A stretch of 64,000 nt of DNA from Desulfosoma caldarium (GTDB taxonomy: Bacteria; Desulfobacterota; Syntrophobacteria; Syntrophobacterales; DSM-9756), in NCBI RefSeq assembly GCF_003751385.1, contig NZ_RJVA01000011.1, positions 316,412 to 380,411 on the forward strand. The letters run 5' to 3'. The translations under genes and the position numbers were made by a program. Shown here in pieces: positions 8,479 to 17,753 of the stretch (the stretch's first letter is position 1; each line of letters begins with the position of its first letter). The notes under the pieces are model-generated. The model ran no database searches and was not told the DNA's origin. It was given only the letters and a program-made list of their open reading frames with translations.

Positions 8479-9429
8479 ATGAAGATCGGGGTCATGGGAA
8501 CCGGAGGGGTTGGCGGCTACTTCGGAGGTTTTCTCGCGCGCGCCGGCGTGGACATTCATTTTGTAGCTCGAGGAAAGCACCTGCAAGCCTTGCAGGAAGA
8601 GGGCTTGGAAGTCGTCACCAATAACGAGAATTTTCGAGTGCGCATTCATGCCACATCGGAACCGGAAGAAATCGGCCCGGTCGATCTGCTGCTCTTTTGC
8701 GTCAAGTCTCATGATACCGAAAAGGCGGCTCGCTGTGCGACTCCCATGGTGGAAGCCGACACCACAATTCTTACACTTCAAAACGGCATCGACAACGCTG
8801 AAAAACTCGCTCAGGTTTTCGGTGAGGAAAAAATCTTGCCCGGCACTGTCTTTATCGAATCCACCATTGCATCTCCAGGCGTGATTGCGCACATGGGCAA
8901 GCCCGGAAAAATTATTTTCGGAGAGTTTTCGGGGGAGCGCACGGAGCGCGTTCAAAAAATTTTAGAAACTTTTCAGCATGCAGGCATTCATGCCGAGGTA
9001 TCCGACGATATTCAAAAGGTTTTGTGGGCCAAGTTCCTTTTCATTTGCGGTGTGCATGGTGTAAGCACACTGGGTCGCGCGCCCCTAGGGCTCATCCTGG
9101 ATTGTCCCGAGACGCGGGAAATTCTGGAAGGGACCATGAAGGAAGTCTTGGAGGTTTCCAAGAAGTGTGGCGTCGCGTTGCCGGACAATGCCGTGGAAGA
9201 TGCCTTGGCTCTGGCCTATTCCTACAATCCCAAGTTCAAGTGTTCCATGTTGCGCGACCTGGAATGGCACCGCAAGACGGAAGTAGAGGCCCTCAACGGC
9301 ATGGTGGTGAGGCTGGGCAAGGCCCATGGCGTTCCTGTGCCTTACAACAGCATTATCTACGCCGTCATGCACCTGGAAAACAAAAAAATCGAAAACCCCG
9401 TGTGGGCTAGCCAGCTCCTGGAGCGTTAA
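8479..9429 (+). CDS. panE: 2-dehydropantoate 2-reductase (ketopantoate reductase)
   Basis: This 316-residue protein begins with a Rossmann NADP-binding motif (GTGGVGGYFGG) and contains the family features FCVKSHDT, LQNGIDN and the C-terminal helical domain with SMLRDLEWHRKTEVEALNG. PanE/ApbA reduces ketopantoate to pantoate with NADPH in coenzyme A synthesis. The ATG is preceded by AGAAGGAG at good spacing and by a strong promoter. It stands alone, convergent with the ubiD gene eight bases away. Related reductases act on other 2-oxo acids, so the pantothenate role is the family default. Confidence 0.88.
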   Translation: MKIGVMGTGGVGGYFGGFLARAGVDIHFVARGKHLQALQEEGLEVVTNNENFRVRIHATSEPEEIGPVDLLLFCVKSHDTEKAARCATPMVEADTTILTLQNGIDNAEKLAQVFGEEKILPGTVFIESTIASPGVIAHMGKPGKIIFGEFSGERTERVQKILETFQHAGIHAEVSDDIQKVLWAKFLFICGVHGVSTLGRAPLGLILDCPETREILEGTMKEVLEVSKKCGVALPDNAVEDALALAYSYNPKFKCSMLRDLEWHRKTEVEALNGMVVRLGKAHGVPVPYNSIIYAVMHLENKKIENPVWASQLLER

Positions 9430-9436
9430 GCTTTTC

Positions 9437-11275
9437 TCAGTCGAGATAGGCTGCAATACCCAGTTCTTGGGCTCGGCGCCGTACGCGCTGGACCACTTCA
9501 GGGTCCATGACGATGTCGTCGGGCCAAGGCCGTAGATGTCCGTCTTCTGGACCTTTTTTCGTGGCATCGACAACGAGGCGAGAGCCCTTGCGGACGATAT
9601 CCCGAAGCGGGTCCACATTGTTGAAGAGTTTCCATAGGACCAAGGACCCATCCTGCAGGGCGATGTCCTGATCATAAAGCACGAAAATGGTCACGGGCTT
9701 TAGCGCATCGGCTTCCATCAAGGCCGGTGCCAGGGAACGGGCGGACGCGGTGCCGTCCTTGATCACGTTGAGCAACAAAACGGGATTCAAAACGTCCAGC
9801 TTCACCCGTCGGCAACCTGTGAACCTTTCGCTGATTTGGCGAGCCTTCGCGAGAAGTTGCGCATCGTCCGGCCATGATTCTGGCCGAGCCCGTTGAGGTC
9901 TTTGGGGTTCCGAAGCAAGTCGAGCGGTGGCGTCCAAGCCGACTTTGCCGCCAAAGAGCGGTTGCGGAGCACTGTGGTCCAATACGTCCAGAACCCCTTC
10001 CGTAATGTAAAGATCCCGCTCCAGATCCACGTTGTTGAGCACCGTTTCCAGAACCCTATCGGGGCGATGCAGATCCACATGGGCATCCACCATGACCAAG
10101 GCCTTGCAAAAACTCATCTGGCCTTGCCCCCACAGGGCGCTCATGACTTTGCGTCCGTGGCCGGGATATTCCTTTTCCATGGCGACCACCGTAATATTGT
10201 GAAAAACCCCCTCCCATGGAAGCCAGTAGTCCTTGATTTCCGGTAAAACCGTCTGGAGCAAAGGGAGAAAAAGCCGTTCCGTGGCCTTGGCCAGGTAACA
10301 ATCTTCCATGGGAGGGCGCCCCACGACGGTGGCCGGGTAAATGGGATGCTTGCGGTGCGTGATGGCCGTCAGATGAAAGACCGGGTAAAGGTCCGTAAGG
10401 GAGTAATAACCCGTGTGATCGCCAAATGGCCCTTCCACTCGAAGTTCCTCGGGATCCACGTAGCCTTCCAGAATAAATTCCGCTTCAGCCGGCACGTCCA
10501 GCGGCACGGTCACGGCGCGGGTCATGGGCACGGGAGCTTGACGAATGAATCCCGAAAGGATCATTTCATCCACACCGCGAGGCAACGGAGCCGTTGCGGC
10601 GTAGGTGGTCGCCGGATCGGTTCCCACGGCCACGGCCACGGGCATGGGTTTGCGGGCTGCTCGGTATTCCTGAAAATAATGGGACCCATCCTTATGAATA
10701 TGCCAGTGCATGCCTGTGGTCTTGGCATCGTATACTTGAAGCCGGTACATGCCTGCATTGCGCTTGCCGGTCTTGAGGCTGCGTGTGATCACAACGGGAA
10801 GAGTCACAAAGGGCCCTCCGTCTTTGGGCCAGCATTTGAGCACAGGCAACCGGTTCAAGTCCAGATCGGGTCCGCGAAGCACCACGTCCTGACAGGGAGC
10901 CGTGCGAACCTTTCGAGGGACAAAACGCAACAGATCCAGGCCCAGAGGTAGCAATCGAAGCGCGTGGGCCAGCGATTTGGGAGGTTCTATTTCAAGGAAT
11001 CGCCGCACGCGAGCCGCCAAGTCGTCCAGGTGGCGCACCCCCAAGGCCATGGTGATGCGTTTTTCGCTGCCGAAGGCATTGGTGAGCACCGGAAAGGGAG
11101 ATTCTAGCACATTTTCAAACAAAAGCGCTTTGCCGCCACCCGGGCTTTTGCACATGATGTCGGTGATTTGGGTGATTTCCAAATCCCGGGACACAGGCGC
11201 CTGTATGCGCAGCAGTTCCCCTTCTTTTTCCAGAGCTTGGACGAAATCTCCTAGATTCTTATAGGCGGTTTTCAT
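9437..11275 (-). CDS. ubiD: UbiD-family prFMN-dependent decarboxylase (menaquinone pathway)
   Basis: This 612-residue UbiD-family protein contains the prenyl-FMN and catalytic region EGPFGDHTGYYS and the metal/flavin-binding stretch around GMYRLQVYD and HWHIHKDG. The family removes the ring carboxylate of polyprenylated aromatic acids using prenylated FMN supplied by UbiX. It is third in a ubiA-ubiE-ubiD operon, so it most likely decarboxylates the prenylated naphthoate in the futalosine route (MqnL-type). Its ATG at 11275 overlaps the ubiE stop (ATGA), which implies translational coupling. Upstream in-frame codons to 11452 lie inside ubiE and are not expected to be used. Confidence 0.88.
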   Translation of the reverse strand: MKTAYKNLGDFVQALEKEGELLRIQAPVSRDLEITQITDIMCKSPGGGKALLFENVLESPFPVLTNAFGSEKRITMALGVRHLDDLAARVRRFLEIEPPKSLAHALRLLPLGLDLLRFVPRKVRTAPCQDVVLRGPDLDLNRLPVLKCWPKDGGPFVTLPVVITRSLKTGKRNAGMYRLQVYDAKTTGMHWHIHKDGSHYFQEYRAARKPMPVAVAVGTDPATTYAATAPLPRGVDEMILSGFIRQAPVPMTRAVTVPLDVPAEAEFILEGYVDPEELRVEGPFGDHTGYYSLTDLYPVFHLTAITHRKHPIYPATVVGRPPMEDCYLAKATERLFLPLLQTVLPEIKDYWLPWEGVFHNITVVAMEKEYPGHGRKVMSALWGQGQMSFCKALVMVDAHVDLHRPDRVLETVLNNVDLERDLYITEGVLDVLDHSAPQPLFGGKVGLDATARLASEPQRPQRARPESWPDDAQLLAKARQISERFTGCRRVKLDVLNPVLLLNVIKDGTASARSLAPALMEADALKPVTIFVLYDQDIALQDGSLVLWKLFNNVDPLRDIVRKGSRLVVDATKKGPEDGHLRPWPDDIVMDPEVVQRVRRRAQELGIAAYLD

Positions 11276-12045
11276 AAGGCATCCTTTGCGCAACGGCCGA
11301 TCCAATAATAGGTGATCCCAGCCGTGAGAGGCTTTATGCAACATGTGGTAAAACCGTGTGCCGCCCCAAGGCGACTCATGGTCTCCGGACTGATAAAGGC
11401 CCCCACGGACGCGGGCAAATAGCGGTACGCTTCCCGGTCTCGAGACACCCAACCGCCGAGGCGTGGAAGAATTTTTTCAAAGTAAAGCAGATAAGCCTTT
11501 TTCAAAAGAGGATGCCGCGGTAGGGTAAATTCCAATATAAGCAAATAGCCTTTGGGACGAAGGACGCGGCGAAATTCTCGAAAGGCTCCGGGCATATCGG
11601 GCAGGTTACGAATGCCGTAGGCGATCATGAGTGCATCAAAGGATTCGTCGGGAAAGGGCATTTTTAGAGCGTCTGCGGCCACGAGGCCGTAGCGGGTCGT
11701 AGAAACGGAGGCGGCGCGGCGTTTTGTTGCGGCCAGGCGCAGCATGTTGCAAGCGACGTCTACGCCGATCACCGTCACGTGAGGACGCCTTCGCAAGGCC
11801 GCAAAGGCCAGATCTCCCGTTCCCGTGGCCACATCCAACACCCGTTGCGCATGGGGTGCCAAGCGCCAGAGGGCGTGTACCGCCTGGCGGCGCCACCACA
11901 GGTCCAGACCCAGAGAGAGGGCATGATTGAGCAGGTCATAGGTCCTGGCGATGCGATTGAACATGGACCCCATGCGGTGCGGACTCTTTTCCAGGGACAC
12001 TTGCGACACGGACAGGCTCCTCGAACTCATGGAAAATGGGACCAT
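11272..12045 (-). CDS. ubiE: UbiE/MenG quinone C-methyltransferase
   Basis: This class I SAM methyltransferase carries the UbiE hallmarks FNRIARTYDLLNHALSLG, DVATGTGDLA (SAM motif I), YGIRNLPD and the C-terminal GITYYWIG. It methylates demethylmenaquinol (or the ubiquinol precursor), the last step of the pathway. The frame is open to 12318, far inside ubiA. I chose the ATG at 12045, nine bases after the ubiA stop, giving 257 residues close to the family length; an ATG at 12030 is also possible. It sits between ubiA and ubiD and overlaps ubiD by four bases. Confidence 0.88.
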   Translation of the reverse strand: MVPFSMSSRSLSVSQVSLEKSPHRMGSMFNRIARTYDLLNHALSLGLDLWWRRQAVHALWRLAPHAQRVLDVATGTGDLAFAALRRRPHVTVIGVDVACNMLRLAATKRRAASVSTTRYGLVAADALKMPFPDESFDALMIAYGIRNLPDMPGAFREFRRVLRPKGYLLILEFTLPRHPLLKKAYLLYFEKILPRLGGWVSRDREAYRYLPASVGAFISPETMSRLGAAHGFTTCCIKPLTAGITYYWIGRCAKDAL

Positions 12046-12053
12046 TTCTTGGC

Positions 12054-12911
12054 CTACGTTGGCCACAGGACATCCAGCCACACGGCAGCGAGCAAAAGAA
12101 TGGAAACCAGGCTGTTGACATGGAAAAAGGCAATGGGGATATGGTTGAGCCGATGCGGCCGCACGAGCCAGTGTTCCAGGACAAGAAGGCCTGCAATGAC
12201 GCAAAGAAAAAGGTAAAAGATGCGACCCCTTTGAAAAGCCAGCCCCAAGCCTAAAAGGCAGACGACGGTCGTGGCGTGCAGTGCCTCGGAAAAACGCAAG
12301 GCCCGGGGAATGCCCCACCGGGAGGGCAGGCTGTACAACCCGATGGATCTGTCAAAATCCACATCCTGGCACGCATAGAGAATGTCAAAACCGGCGATGT
12401 AGGTCATGAGAGCCGCAGAGAGCAGAAGAATCCGTGCATCCAAGGATCCGGTGACCGCGATCCAGGCGCCTAGGGGGGCCAGTCCGATGGCGGCGCCCAG
12501 GTACATGTGAGAGGCTGCCGTGAACCGTTTGGTGTAGGAATACCCAAAGAGCACGGCGAGGCAGGGAAGGGCCAGCTTCAGGCAGAGGGGTCCCAGCATG
12601 GCGGCGCTCACCAGGAACACGAGCGAAGAGCCCGCAACGAACCCGACCATGGCTTGAACGGAAATCTCTCCGGTGACCGACGGCCGATTGGCCGTTCTGG
12701 GATTTAAACGATCAAAGCGGACATCCACCAAACGGTTGAAACCCATGGCCGCCGAACGGGCTCCCACCATGGCCAGAACAACCCAGAAAAGCGTCGGGAT
12801 TGTCAAGGGCTTTTCCATGTGAGCCAAGGTGACGGCAGCCAGGGCAAAGGGTAGAGCGAAAACGGTGTGGCTGAATTTGATGAGCTTTGCGTAGGTGTGC
12901 AGGGATCGCAT
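12054..12911 (-). CDS. ubiA: UbiA-family polyprenyltransferase (MqnP-like)
   Basis: This 285-residue membrane prenyltransferase has about eight hydrophobic segments and both aspartate-rich motifs: NRLVDVRFDRLNPRT for the prenyl diphosphate magnesium and YACQDVDFDR for the second. It attaches a polyprenyl chain to an aromatic acid in the membrane. With ubiE and ubiD behind it, the product should be menaquinone, probably by the futalosine route, where this enzyme is called MqnP. A 4-hydroxybenzoate substrate cannot be excluded from sequence. An ATG at 12911 with GGAGG eight bases upstream is preferred to the GTG at 12929. Confidence 0.88.
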   Translation of the reverse strand: MRSLHTYAKLIKFSHTVFALPFALAAVTLAHMEKPLTIPTLFWVVLAMVGARSAAMGFNRLVDVRFDRLNPRTANRPSVTGEISVQAMVGFVAGSSLVFLVSAAMLGPLCLKLALPCLAVLFGYSYTKRFTAASHMYLGAAIGLAPLGAWIAVTGSLDARILLLSAALMTYIAGFDILYACQDVDFDRSIGLYSLPSRWGIPRALRFSEALHATTVVCLLGLGLAFQRGRIFYLFLCVIAGLLVLEHWLVRPHRLNHIPIAFFHVNSLVSILLLAAVWLDVLWPT

Positions 12912-13048
12912 GGGCAAGGCCTCCGTCACGGTCCTTCAGCATGGCTGGATTTCGCAACAATGCATCTGGTGTTCCGAGAGCGTATCTATTAGCATAGGTG
13001 CCTTGAGATAGACCAGAGCTTTGGGGACGTGAAAGGAACGACAAGACA

Positions 13049-14467
13049 ATGGAATCGCTTCGCAGGGGCAGCGAACTGACGCTCCCGGTGGAAAAGTTGA
13101 TTTTCGGAGGCAAAGCTTTGAGCCGCCTTGACGGCTTTGTCGTGCTTATGGACCGCGCTTTGCCCGGCCAAAGGGTTCGCGTGCGTATTGCCAAAAAGAA
13201 AGCCAACTACGCCGAGGCTCAAGTGCTTGAAGTCTTAGAACGATCCCCGGATGAGGTGGACCCGGCCTGTGCCCATTTTGGCGTGTGCGGCGGTTGCCTG
13301 TGGCAGAACTTGGACTATGCCCAGCAATTGGTGTGGAAACATCGCCACGTGAGCGAATGTCTCCTAGCCCTTGGAGATCCTGCCGACTTTCCCGTTTTTG
13401 AAGTGATACCGTCCCCTGTCCTTTACGGGTACCGAAACAAAATGGAATTTACCTTTTCGGCTCACCGATGGCTGTCTCCGAACGAAGTGGCCTGCTCGGA
13501 CGTGGCCTACGACCGGTCCTTTGCCCTGGGATTGCACGTACGCGGTCGATACGACCGCGTCTTTGACGTGCACGACTGCCGTCTGGAATCTTCGGAAGCC
13601 ATGGCCGTGGTGGATATTCTTCGGCGTGCGGCCAAGGCAAGTGGTTTGGCTCCCTACCACATTCGCACCCATCGGGGAGTGTGGCGCTTTGTGGTGGTGC
13701 GTGAAGCTAAAAAGACGGGACAGCGCCTGGTGCACCTCATCACGGCGGATGTTCCCGAGGTTCATGGAACTGTGGAACGGGTGGCCCGAGAGTTGGAATC
13801 CCAAGGACCGCCGGTGACCACTTTTGTGCATTCCGTCAATCGAACACGAGCCCAGGTGGCCCAAGGCGAGTGCTCTCGAGTGCTTTGGGGGTCGGGAGCC
13901 ATTGAGGAGCATGTGGGGCGGCTTCGCTTTCGTATTTCCGCCCAATCCTTTTTTCAGACAAACACCCTCGGCGCAGAGAAGCTGTATGCGGCGGTCTTGG
14001 AAAGTGCCGAATTGACGGGTACGGAAACGGTGTGGGACCTCTATTGCGGCACCGGCAGTATTGCCTTGACGCTGGCGGGGCAGGCCCGTACCGTGACAGG
14101 CTTTGAGTTGGTGGAAGAGGCCGTGGCGGACGCTTACCAAAACGCGGCCCTCAACGGCGTGGACAACTGCCGCTTCTTTGCCGGGGACCTCAAGGACGTG
14201 CTTCGGCAGCATTCCCTGGACGTTTTTGGAGGGCAACCGGACGTGATCGTCACCGATCCGCCCCGTTCAGGCATGCACCCCAAGGTTGTCAAGACACTCC
14301 TTGAACTGGCTCCACGCCGCATTGTGGCGGTTTCCTGCAACCCGTCAACGCTGGCGCGAGATCTCTCGGGCTTGTCGCACGCCTATAGGGTACATGCCGT
14401 GCAGCCCTTTGATCTCTTTCCGCACACACCGCACATCGAATGCGTTGTTCGATTGGATCGCAAATGA
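13049..14467 (+). CDS. rlmD: 23S rRNA (uracil-5)-methyltransferase, RlmD/TrmA family
   Basis: This 472-residue protein has an N-terminal TRAM-like domain, a [4Fe-4S] motif (CAHFGVCGGC plus an upstream Cys), and a C-terminal SAM methyltransferase domain with DLYCGTGSIAL, the DPPRSG motif and the catalytic cysteine in VAVSCNPSTLARD. The family makes 5-methyluridine in rRNA or tRNA (RlmC, RlmD, TrmA), and the exact target base cannot be told from sequence. An AAAGGAA lies upstream of the ATG. The gene is divergent from the ubiA operon, and mrcB starts 13 bases after it. Confidence 0.85.
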   Translation: MESLRRGSELTLPVEKLIFGGKALSRLDGFVVLMDRALPGQRVRVRIAKKKANYAEAQVLEVLERSPDEVDPACAHFGVCGGCLWQNLDYAQQLVWKHRHVSECLLALGDPADFPVFEVIPSPVLYGYRNKMEFTFSAHRWLSPNEVACSDVAYDRSFALGLHVRGRYDRVFDVHDCRLESSEAMAVVDILRRAAKASGLAPYHIRTHRGVWRFVVVREAKKTGQRLVHLITADVPEVHGTVERVARELESQGPPVTTFVHSVNRTRAQVAQGECSRVLWGSGAIEEHVGRLRFRISAQSFFQTNTLGAEKLYAAVLESAELTGTETVWDLYCGTGSIALTLAGQARTVTGFELVEEAVADAYQNAALNGVDNCRFFAGDLKDVLRQHSLDVFGGQPDVIVTDPPRSGMHPKVVKTLLELAPRRIVAVSCNPSTLARDLSGLSHAYRVHAVQPFDLFPHTPHIECVVRLDRK

Positions 14468-14480
14468 TGAGCGTGAGTTC

Positions 14481-16733
14481 ATGAAAAAGACAAAGTCATG
14501 GGTACGCCGCCTTGTGGGACTTGGCGTGGCGCTGGGAATTTTTTGTGCCGCGGCCATCTTTGCAGGCTACGTCTATCTGTCTCGAGCCATTGAAGAGCGT
14601 TTTGCCGGTCGGTTGTGGAGTGTGCCTGCGGTGGTGTTGAGTGACTCGCTGGTGATTTACCCCGGCATGCCTCTGGGAGCGGCCCGGTTCGAAGAGGTCC
14701 TGACGGCTCGGGGCTACCGGTTGACCACCGCCTCCACGCCAAGTCCCGGCGAATACGTGCTCGGAAAGGACGAAATTCGCGTCTATTTTCGAGACTTTTC
14801 ATATCCGGGCACGGCGCTGAAATCCCGACAAGTGCTGGTGCGATTTCAGGGAGAAAAGGTGGTGAGCCTTGAGGAGTCCGGAGCCAGCCGCCCCTATGTG
14901 GCGGTGGAACCGGTGGTGCTGGCGCGCCTTTTTGGTGAAAATCGTGAAAGCCGCCTGCTCATTCGCCTCAAAGATGTGCCGGATCACTTGATCAAGGCCG
15001 TCATCGCCATTGAGGACCGGCGATTTTTCGAGCACCGCGGCATCGACTGGTGGGGAATCGCACGAGCCCTGTGGACGGACCTTGTGGCCGGGCGCATCGT
15101 GCAGGGAGGGTCCACCATCACCCAGCAACTGGTGAAGAATTATTTTCTAGAACCGAAAAGGACGGTCAAAAGAAAGCTTCTGGAGGCCGCCATGGCCCTG
15201 GTGCTGGAAGCTCGGTATACCAAAGAAGACATTCTGGAGATGTACCTAAATGAGATCTACCTAGGGCAGTGGCGAAGCATGGCGATTCACGGCGTCGGGG
15301 AGGCCGCACAGTTCTATTTCGGTCGCAATGTGGAGGATCTAAGCCTGGGGGAATCGGCGGTGTTGGCCGGCATGATTCAGGCGCCCAATCGGTATTCGCC
15401 CTACAGGAATCTTGATCTGTGTCGAGAGAGGCGCGACGTCGTGTTGCAGCGGATGCGGGATCTTGAATTCATCTCGCCCCAAGCCTATCAACAAGCCCAA
15501 TCGGAACCCATTCGAACGGCACCGCGTGCAGCCTTCGGCACCGTGGCGCCGTACTACATCGATCTGGTCAAGGCCGAGCTGGAGGCGATCTATTCCAAAG
15601 ACACTCTGGCTTCAGAAGGCTTGGTCATCTACACCGCCTATAATCCAGAAATGGCGTTGGAAGCGGAAAAAACCATTCGAGAAGGATTGGCCGAGTTGGA
15701 AGGGCGAAATCCTCGACTGCGGGTGAAGGACCCCACGGAGAGGCTTCAAGCGGCTTTGGTAGTGGTCCATCCCAAAACGGGGGCGCTCACCGCTCTGGTT
15801 GGTGGTCGGGATTATGCGCGGAGCAGCTTTAATCGAGCGCTCCAAGCCCATCGGCAGCCGGGTTCCGCTTTCAAACCCTTCGTCTACCTTGCGGCCCTGG
15901 ACCAACTAACGCCCGTCAGCTTCATTGAGGACGTGCCCAAAGTGTATCAGGTGGGCGGCATGGTGTGGACGCCGCGCAACTATGACGGGCGATACCGAGG
16001 CCTTGTGACAGTTCAGGAGGCGCTCACCTATTCCTTGAATGCCGCCACGGTGAACATGGCTGCGCAGATCGGTTTCGAGCAGGTGGTGCAGACGGCGAGG
16101 CGTTTGGGATTTCGCTCCAGGCTCGAGCCGTATCCATCCTTGGCCTTGGGCGCCTTTGAAGTGACGCCCTTGGAATTGGCCGGAGCCTATGCGGCCTTGG
16201 CCAATGAAGGGCAGAGGCCTGAGTTGATGACCCTTCGCAAGGTGGTCACACCCAAGGGCACGGTCCTGGAACGGCGTCACGTGGAAATGACCACTGTCAC
16301 CAGTGCCGCCAAGGCGTTTCTCATAACGCACATGTTGCAAAATGTGGTGAAGGAGGGTACGGCTCGAGGGCTTTCTTCCCTCGGGATCACGTTCCCCTGT
16401 GCGGGAAAGACTGGAACCAGCAGCGACTATCGGGATTCCTGGTTTGTGGGCTACACCAGCGATCTACTGGCTCTGGTTTGGGTGGGCTTTGATGACAATA
16501 GGTCCACGGGATTGAGTGGGGCGGCGGGAGCTCTGCGCCTCTGGGCGCGTTTCATGAAAGGCGTGCGTCCATGGATTTCTCCACAACCCTTTACCGTGCC
16601 GCCCGGGGTGGTGGAACAGCTCGTGTGCACGGAATCGAGTCATCTAGGCACCGCAGAATGCCTTCACACTCGGCCGGTTTATTTCCTGGAAGAGCTGGTG
16701 CCAAGCGCCGGGAGTCCTCTTTACGGTCATTGA
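14481..16733 (+). CDS. mrcB: Bifunctional penicillin-binding protein 1b-like
   Basis: This 750-residue inner-membrane peptidoglycan synthase has one N-terminal transmembrane helix (residues ~10-33) and a UB2H-like segment (~60-115). The GT51 glycosyltransferase domain shows IEDRRFFEHRG, GGSTITQQLVKNYF and YLNEIYLGQ. The transpeptidase domain carries SAFK (active-site serine), YSLNAA and KTGTSSDYRDSWFVGYT. The UB2H-like segment and the DDNRSTGLSGA tail resemble PBP1b rather than PBP1a. The frame is open upstream into rlmD, but the ATG at 14481 begins the cytoplasmic tail MKKTKSW. It is probably cotranscribed with rlmD. The C-terminus lacks the long extension of the E. coli protein. Confidence 0.9.
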   Translation: MKKTKSWVRRLVGLGVALGIFCAAAIFAGYVYLSRAIEERFAGRLWSVPAVVLSDSLVIYPGMPLGAARFEEVLTARGYRLTTASTPSPGEYVLGKDEIRVYFRDFSYPGTALKSRQVLVRFQGEKVVSLEESGASRPYVAVEPVVLARLFGENRESRLLIRLKDVPDHLIKAVIAIEDRRFFEHRGIDWWGIARALWTDLVAGRIVQGGSTITQQLVKNYFLEPKRTVKRKLLEAAMALVLEARYTKEDILEMYLNEIYLGQWRSMAIHGVGEAAQFYFGRNVEDLSLGESAVLAGMIQAPNRYSPYRNLDLCRERRDVVLQRMRDLEFISPQAYQQAQSEPIRTAPRAAFGTVAPYYIDLVKAELEAIYSKDTLASEGLVIYTAYNPEMALEAEKTIREGLAELEGRNPRLRVKDPTERLQAALVVVHPKTGALTALVGGRDYARSSFNRALQAHRQPGSAFKPFVYLAALDQLTPVSFIEDVPKVYQVGGMVWTPRNYDGRYRGLVTVQEALTYSLNAATVNMAAQIGFEQVVQTARRLGFRSRLEPYPSLALGAFEVTPLELAGAYAALANEGQRPELMTLRKVVTPKGTVLERRHVEMTTVTSAAKAFLITHMLQNVVKEGTARGLSSLGITFPCAGKTGTSSDYRDSWFVGYTSDLLALVWVGFDDNRSTGLSGAAGALRLWARFMKGVRPWISPQPFTVPPGVVEQLVCTESSHLGTAECLHTRPVYFLEELVPSAGSPLYGH

Positions 16734-17118
16734 CGGGAAAAAAATGTCACTTGTAACATAAATTTGAGGCGAAGGAAGGTGTAGCCCTTTCAAAGGATCG
16801 TCTATGGCTGTAGGCGGATGCGGGGCCGGGAGTCCGCCGCATCTTTGAGATCCAAGGGGGTACACGCTCCTTTTTAAAGCAAGACTTTTCTCGGACACGC
16901 GAAGAACAGGGTGCAGGGGAGCCTAAGGGTCGTGAACTCACCAGGACTTTTACCCGGGAGCTTGGGCCTCTTTGGTCCGCATCCGGAGCGGGCGAGAGAT
17001 GCCTCTGCCCTCGGGAAGAAAGCATTGTTGAGTCCGCGTTGATCATAAAGTGTTGGAAGAATATCTCGGTGAAACTGTGCAGGATAGGCTGCGAGTTGAA
17101 GGGGCAAAGGAGTTGGCG
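16734..17118. other. 385-base intergenic region, no gene seen
   Basis: No convincing open frame occurs on either strand. A short hairpin with GATGCGG and CCGCATC arms lies near 16820-16850 and is followed by a weak T-run, so it could be a poor terminator for mrcB. A promoter for the downstream lipoprotein gene must lie here, but I could not pick a clear -35/-10 pair. Confidence 0.35.
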
Positions 17119-17706
17119 ATGCGGACGATGGGACGCGTGGTCTTATGTCTCTTATGGATCTGTGTTGGCTTAGCGTTCCTCACGGGGTGTGCTCCGAAAC
17201 GCCCGGTGCTCATTCCAGGCCCACGGGGTGGTTCGACGTCCACGGCGCAGACGCCCTCGACGGCCGCGCCGGTTCCATCGACGCCGAGCGCACCCTCGGC
17301 GTCCATCAAGGAAAAGCCCTTGACCTCAACACCCCAAGAGGCACCCAGTGGGTCCCCGACGTCAAAGCCGCAAATGTCTCCCCAGTATCTCGCTTCCGTA
17401 CAGCTTGTGCACGAAGGGGATCGAGCCTTGGCAAACGGAGACCTGGAAGGGGCTTTGAACTTTTATGAACAGGCGATACAGGTGGATGGGTACAACGGCT
17501 TGGCCTTTCTCGGTCTAGCCAAGGTTTGGATGCAAAAGAACGTTCCCAAAAAGTCTCTGGAATTTGCCAAGAAGGCGGAAATTCTTTTGACAAATAGACC
17601 CGAGGAACTTCGCGAAACCTATCTTCTGGAGTCGTTCCTTTATGAGATGCTCAATCAGCCCGAGTCGGCCAAGGTCTATAAGGAAAAGGCCCAGAAGGTT
17701 CCATAA
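17119..17706 (+). CDS. TPR-repeat lipoprotein
   Basis: This 195-residue protein begins with a lipoprotein signal peptide: hydrophobic residues 7-20 and a lipobox LTGC with the lipidated cysteine at 24. A Pro/Ser/Thr-rich linker (30-90) is followed by TPR-like helices (100-190, including GDLEGALNFYEQAIQVD). Such proteins are periplasm-facing scaffolds in envelope assembly; the partner is unknown. The ATG at 17119 has AAAGGAG at six-base spacing; the frame upstream to 17050 is unlikely to be used. It is followed 47 bases later by the AI-2E-family gene. Confidence 0.75.
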   Translation: MRTMGRVVLCLLWICVGLAFLTGCAPKRPVLIPGPRGGSTSTAQTPSTAAPVPSTPSAPSASIKEKPLTSTPQEAPSGSPTSKPQMSPQYLASVQLVHEGDRALANGDLEGALNFYEQAIQVDGYNGLAFLGLAKVWMQKNVPKKSLEFAKKAEILLTNRPEELRETYLLESFLYEMLNQPESAKVYKEKAQKVP

Positions 17707-17753
17707 TCCGGACGGCTTTCTGGAAATTTGAAAGGTGACGTGAGGCACTTCAG

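Noticed and set aside
12046-12318. Longer UbiE starting inside ubiA
   Set aside because: The extension is antisense-free but lies wholly within ubiA coding sequence and is rich in Pro/Arg/His without family similarity.
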